Shown here: piece after piece, positions 6,083 through 7,839 of the stretch
Layout: the number at the start of each line of letters is the position of its first letter
How positions within the stretch are numbered: position 1 is the first letter of the stretch
Source of the DNA: Deltaproteobacteria bacterium
Lineage (GTDB): Bacteria > Desulfobacterota > Desulfobaccia > Desulfobaccales > Desulfobaccaceae
Direction of reading: 5' to 3'
Length of the DNA: 7,839 bases
Assembly: GCA_016874895.1 (NCBI GenBank)
Contig: VGSX01000164.1
Location: 1 to 7,839 of the forward strand
Program-made: the position numbers and the translations under genes
Notes under the pieces: model-generated
What the model was told of the DNA's origin: nothing
Databases searched by the model: none
The model's input: only the letters and a program-made list of their open reading frames with translations

Positions 6083-6157
6083 GCCACCCCAACGGTTAGC
6101 TGCGACGTTTAAGACGCCGGTTGCCGGCGGCAGGAAAACATCTTCCCCAAGCTGCAT
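6032..6157 (-). CDS. Doubtful 41-residue ORF running into repeat copy B
   Basis: ATG at 6157, preceded by AAGG with suitable spacing, opens MQLGEDVFLPPATGVLNVAA and continues into the heptad arm and core of copy B, where it ends at 6032. The first 24 residues or so, outside the repeat, look protein-like; the rest is translated repeat. It may be the surviving 5' end of a gene into which the element inserted, or chance. The ATG overlaps the candidate -10 hexamer of the MBL promoter, which weakens it. I recognise no family. Confidence 0.2.
   Translation of the reverse strand: MQLGEDVFLPPATGVLNVAANRWGGCKRSAVSLRPSAHALK
6115..6129 (-). other. Short GC-rich hairpin in the MBL leader
   Basis: On the minus strand CGCCGG, CAA, CCGGCG forms a perfect 6-bp stem with a 3-base loop, followed by TCTTAAA. 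If the promoter at 6156-6186 is used, the hairpin lies about 20-35 bases into the transcript. The T-tract is too poor for a confident terminator; a role in leader stability or weak attenuation is possible. Confidence 0.35.
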
Positions 6158-6186
6158 TGTAACCTTAAAAATGAAGGGCTTGTCAA
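6156..6186 (-). promoter_or_regulatory. Candidate sigma-70 promoter for the MBL gene
   Basis: On the minus strand a perfect TTGACA (6181-6186) is followed after 19 bases by TACAAT (6156-6161), 5 of 6 to the -10 consensus. The spacing is longer than the 17-base optimum. Transcription would start near 6149 and give the MBL gene a 5' leader of roughly 245 bases that includes a hairpin at 6115-6129 and all of repeat copy B. No closer promoter with comparable hexamers is evident between copy B and the gene. Confidence 0.4.
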
Positions 6187-6331
6187 GCTGAAAAGATAAG
6201 AATTTCCCAGGAAAGGCAAAAATTATTAATCAACCAAAGTTCATAATCAAACAGAGACTCCCCGGCCCGGCAAGGGCGATGGCGCCGGCTGGTTCATGGG
6301 GCAAGGCTTGTGTTGATGACTCCGGACCGGG
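6187..6331. other. Spacer downstream of rho, no gene seen
   Basis: This completes the 428-bp gap 5904-6331, whose other contents are the element copy, the hairpin, the doubtful ORF and the candidate promoter. The part next to rho is GC-rich (6261-6331) and holds only a 5-bp imperfect hairpin without a T-tract, so I see no intrinsic terminator for rho. The part at 6187-6260 is AT-rich and featureless. Confidence 0.5.
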
Positions 6332-7579
6332 TTACCGGCTCATGGAAGCCAAAAACTCGGCGTTGTTTTTGGTACCCCGCATTTTTTCCAGGAGAAACTC
6401 CATACTGTCGATGGGATTGAGGGGAGACAGGAGTTTGCGCAAGATCCAGACCCGGTTGAGGTCATCCTGGTTCATGAGCAACTCTTCTTTACGGGTGCCG
6501 GAACGGTTGATGTCGATGGAGGGGAAGATGCGCTTTTCCACCAACTTGCGGTCCAGATGGATTTCCATGTTGCCGGTGCCTTTGAATTCCTCGAAAATCA
6601 CTTCATCCATCCGGCTGCCGGTGTCGATGAGAGCCGTGGCGATGATGGTAAGGCTGCCACCCTCTTCGATATTCCGGGCCGCACCGAAAAATCTTTTGGG
6701 GCGGTGCAGGGCGTTGGAGTCCACCCCGCCTGACAGGATCTTGCCGCTGGGGGGCACCACCGTGTTGTAGGCCCGGGCCAGGCGGGTAATGGAATCCAGG
6801 AGGATCACCACGTCCCGTTTATGTTCCACCAGTCGTTTAGCCTTTTCCAACACCATCTCGGCCACCTGCACATGGCGCTGGGCCTGTTCATCAAAGGTGG
6901 AACTCACCACTTCGGCCTTCACCGACCGCTGCATGTCGGTCACCTCTTCCGGCCGCTCGTCAATGAGCAGGACAATGAGAACCACCTCAGGATGATTGGA
7001 CACCACGCTATTGGCCAGGTTTTGCAGCAGCATGGTCTTGCCGGTGCGGGGCGCCGCCACAATAAGCCCTCTTTGCCCCTTGCCGATGGGCGTCATGAGA
7101 TCCATTATGCGGGCGGAGTAATTATCCGGCAAGGTTTCCAGGCGCAGCCGTTCATTGGGATAGAGGGGCGTCAGGTTATCAAAGAGTATTTTATCCCTGG
7201 TGCTGTCCGGGTCTTCAAAGTTAATATTTTCCACTTTCAGGAGGGCGAAATATCTTTCACCCTCTTTGGGCGGCCTGATCTGGCCTGAAACCGTATCCCC
7301 CGTCCTTAGGTTAAACCGCCGGATCTGGGAGGGCGATACATAGATGTCATCCGGTCCCGGCAGATAGTTGTAATCCGGGCACCGCAGGAAACCGAAACCG
7401 TCGGGCAGAATCTCCAAGACGCCCTCGCCGTAGATAAAACCGTTTTTTTCTGTCTGCGCCTGCAGAATGGCAAAAATCAATTCTTGCTTGCGTAGGCCGG
7501 CAGCCCCTTCGATATTAAATTCCCGTGCCAATCCTGTTAATTCACCGATTTTCTTTTCTTTTAATTCCGTTAAATTCAT
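6332..7579 (-). CDS. rho: Transcription termination factor Rho
   Basis: Hexameric RNA-dependent ATPase/helicase that ends transcription at untranslated C-rich RNA. At 415 residues it is close to E. coli Rho (419), with no insertion. Order of parts: N-terminal Rho_N helical domain (about 1-45), cold-shock-type RNA-binding domain (about 48-120, GFGFLRCPDYNYLPGPDDIYV), then the RecA-like motor. Visible motor motifs: Walker A APRTGKT at 176-182, IDERPEEVTDM at 206-216 with the catalytic glutamate, Walker B VVILLDS at 257-263, the Q-loop region around SGKILSGGVDSNALHRPKRFFGAARN (278-303), and EEFKGTGNM (330-338) for the R-loop. The residue before the P-loop proline is Ala where E. coli has Pro (APPKAGKT), a minor change. 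The ATG is supported by GGGG 5 bases upstream. It appears monocistronic, with a truncated repeat element and a direct repeat in its upstream region. Confidence 0.98.
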   Translation of the reverse strand: MNLTELKEKKIGELTGLAREFNIEGAAGLRKQELIFAILQAQTEKNGFIYGEGVLEILPDGFGFLRCPDYNYLPGPDDIYVSPSQIRRFNLRTGDTVSGQIRPPKEGERYFALLKVENINFEDPDSTRDKILFDNLTPLYPNERLRLETLPDNYSARIMDLMTPIGKGQRGLIVAAPRTGKTMLLQNLANSVVSNHPEVVLIVLLIDERPEEVTDMQRSVKAEVVSSTFDEQAQRHVQVAEMVLEKAKRLVEHKRDVVILLDSITRLARAYNTVVPPSGKILSGGVDSNALHRPKRFFGAARNIEEGGSLTIIATALIDTGSRMDEVIFEEFKGTGNMEIHLDRKLVEKRIFPSIDINRSGTRKEELLMNQDDLNRVWILRKLLSPLNPIDSMEFLLEKMRGTKNNAEFLASMSR

Positions 7580-7631
7580 AGCATCCCCGTTTATTGCCAG
7601 GACCTCTCTTCAATTGAGATAAAAAATATTG

Positions 7632-7669
7632 GCGCTCTGCTATCAGCAATCAGCTTTCAGCAAAAAACA
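7632..7669 (+). repeat. Truncated dispersed element, copy C (left arm only)
   Basis: GCGCTCTGC followed by heptads TATCAGC, AATCAGC and TTTCAGC (7641-7661) and then AAAAAACAC, matching the left arm and first core bases of the full copies. The remaining core and right arm are absent; within about 10 bases the sequence passes into the 64-bp direct repeat. It lies 53 bp upstream of the rho start in the same orientation as copies A and B. Flanking AAAAA on the gene side is also shared with those copies. Confidence 0.75.
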
Positions 7670-7677
7670 CTCTGTTA

Positions 7678-7741
7678 TGAAAAGTTCTCTGTAGGGCGGG
7701 AAAGCGGAGCGCATCCCGCCTTCGAACAAACTTCTCATTCC
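7678..7741 (+). repeat. 64-bp direct repeat, first unit, with internal hairpin
   Basis: Identical over 64 bases to 7776-7839. It contains the inverted repeat GGCGGGA (7695-7701) and TCCCGCC (7714-7720) around AAGCGGAGCGCA. The 'GTAGGGCGGGA...GCGGAGCGCATCCCGCC' pattern resembles the REP-like intergenic palindromes common in proteobacteria. A 34-bp spacer (7742-7775) separates the two units. Confidence 0.85.
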
Positions 7742-7775
7742 TTACGGGTGGGCCCCTGTCCATGAGAAACTGTCC

Positions 7776-7839
7776 TGAAAAGTTCTCTGTAGGGCGGGAA
7801 AGCGGAGCGCATCCCGCCTTCGAACAAACTTCTCATTCC
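7776..7839 (+). repeat. 64-bp direct repeat, second unit, cut by window edge
   Basis: Perfect repeat of 7678-7741 at a period of 98 bp, with the same GGCGGGA/TCCCGCC hairpin. The window ends exactly within or at the end of the match, so the repeat may be longer and further units may follow upstream of rho. No gene is visible in 7580-7839. Confidence 0.85.

Noticed and set aside
6250..6331. Intrinsic terminator after rho
   Set aside because: GC-rich sequence allows only a 5-bp stem with a 12-base loop, and no T-tract follows on the minus strand.
6279..7288. Plus-strand frames opposite rho
   Set aside because: Low-complexity Ser/Arg- and His/Gly-rich translations, explained by the reverse complement of the rho codons.
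7678..7839. CRISPR-like direct repeats
   Set aside because: Only two units are visible, the repeat is 64 bp and the single spacer 34 bp, with an internal REP-like hairpin and no cas genes. It fits a duplicated intergenic repeat better.

Overview
The window looks like a chromosomal stretch from a GC-rich, Gram-negative bacterium. A Desulfobacterota/deltaproteobacterial source is my best guess. It rests on the overall feel of the proteins (an SDR-DUF2867 fusion, a COG1237 metallo-hydrolase, a two-domain NadE, an NtrB-like PAS/DHp protein) and on the abundance of short dispersed repeats. No rRNA or other marker gene settles it.

Layout from left to right: (1) 1-90, heptameric GCTGAYA repeats made of partial copies of a dispersed element. 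(2) 107-1645, minus strand, atypical SDR epimerase fused to DUF2867. (3) 1709-1852, a full copy of the dispersed element. (4) 1876-2055, minus strand, a 59-residue cysteine-rich protein. (5) 2248-3888, minus strand, nadE, glutamine-dependent NAD+ synthetase. (6) 3889-4101, a divergent promoter region with a perfect 16-bp palindrome and a 15-codon upstream ORF. (7) 4102-4788, plus strand, a PAS protein with a degenerate histidine-kinase dimerisation domain and no ATPase domain. (8) 4789-4979, a convergent spacer with a palindromic repeat. (9) 4980-5903, minus strand, MBL-fold hydrolase. (10) 5932-6082, a second full copy of the dispersed element, inside a 428-bp spacer that also holds a candidate promoter. 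(11) 6332-7579, minus strand, rho. (12) 7632-7839, a third, truncated element end followed by a perfect 64-bp direct repeat with 98-bp spacing that runs to the window edge.

The protein genes are mostly housekeeping or single-unit genes and do not form an obvious pathway: NadE makes NAD+, Rho terminates transcription, and the SDR and MBL proteins are enzymes of unknown substrate. The spacers are the unusual part. A roughly 145-150 bp element with inverted arms built of 7-bp units lies in the same orientation just upstream of three of the five minus-strand genes. Its two full copies differ in length by exactly one 7-bp unit. The PAS/DHp protein also stands out: it keeps the phospho-acceptor histidine position, has substitutions at both flanking catalytic positions, and has no kinase domain following it. 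I see no defence system, CRISPR array, transposase, tRNA or rRNA.
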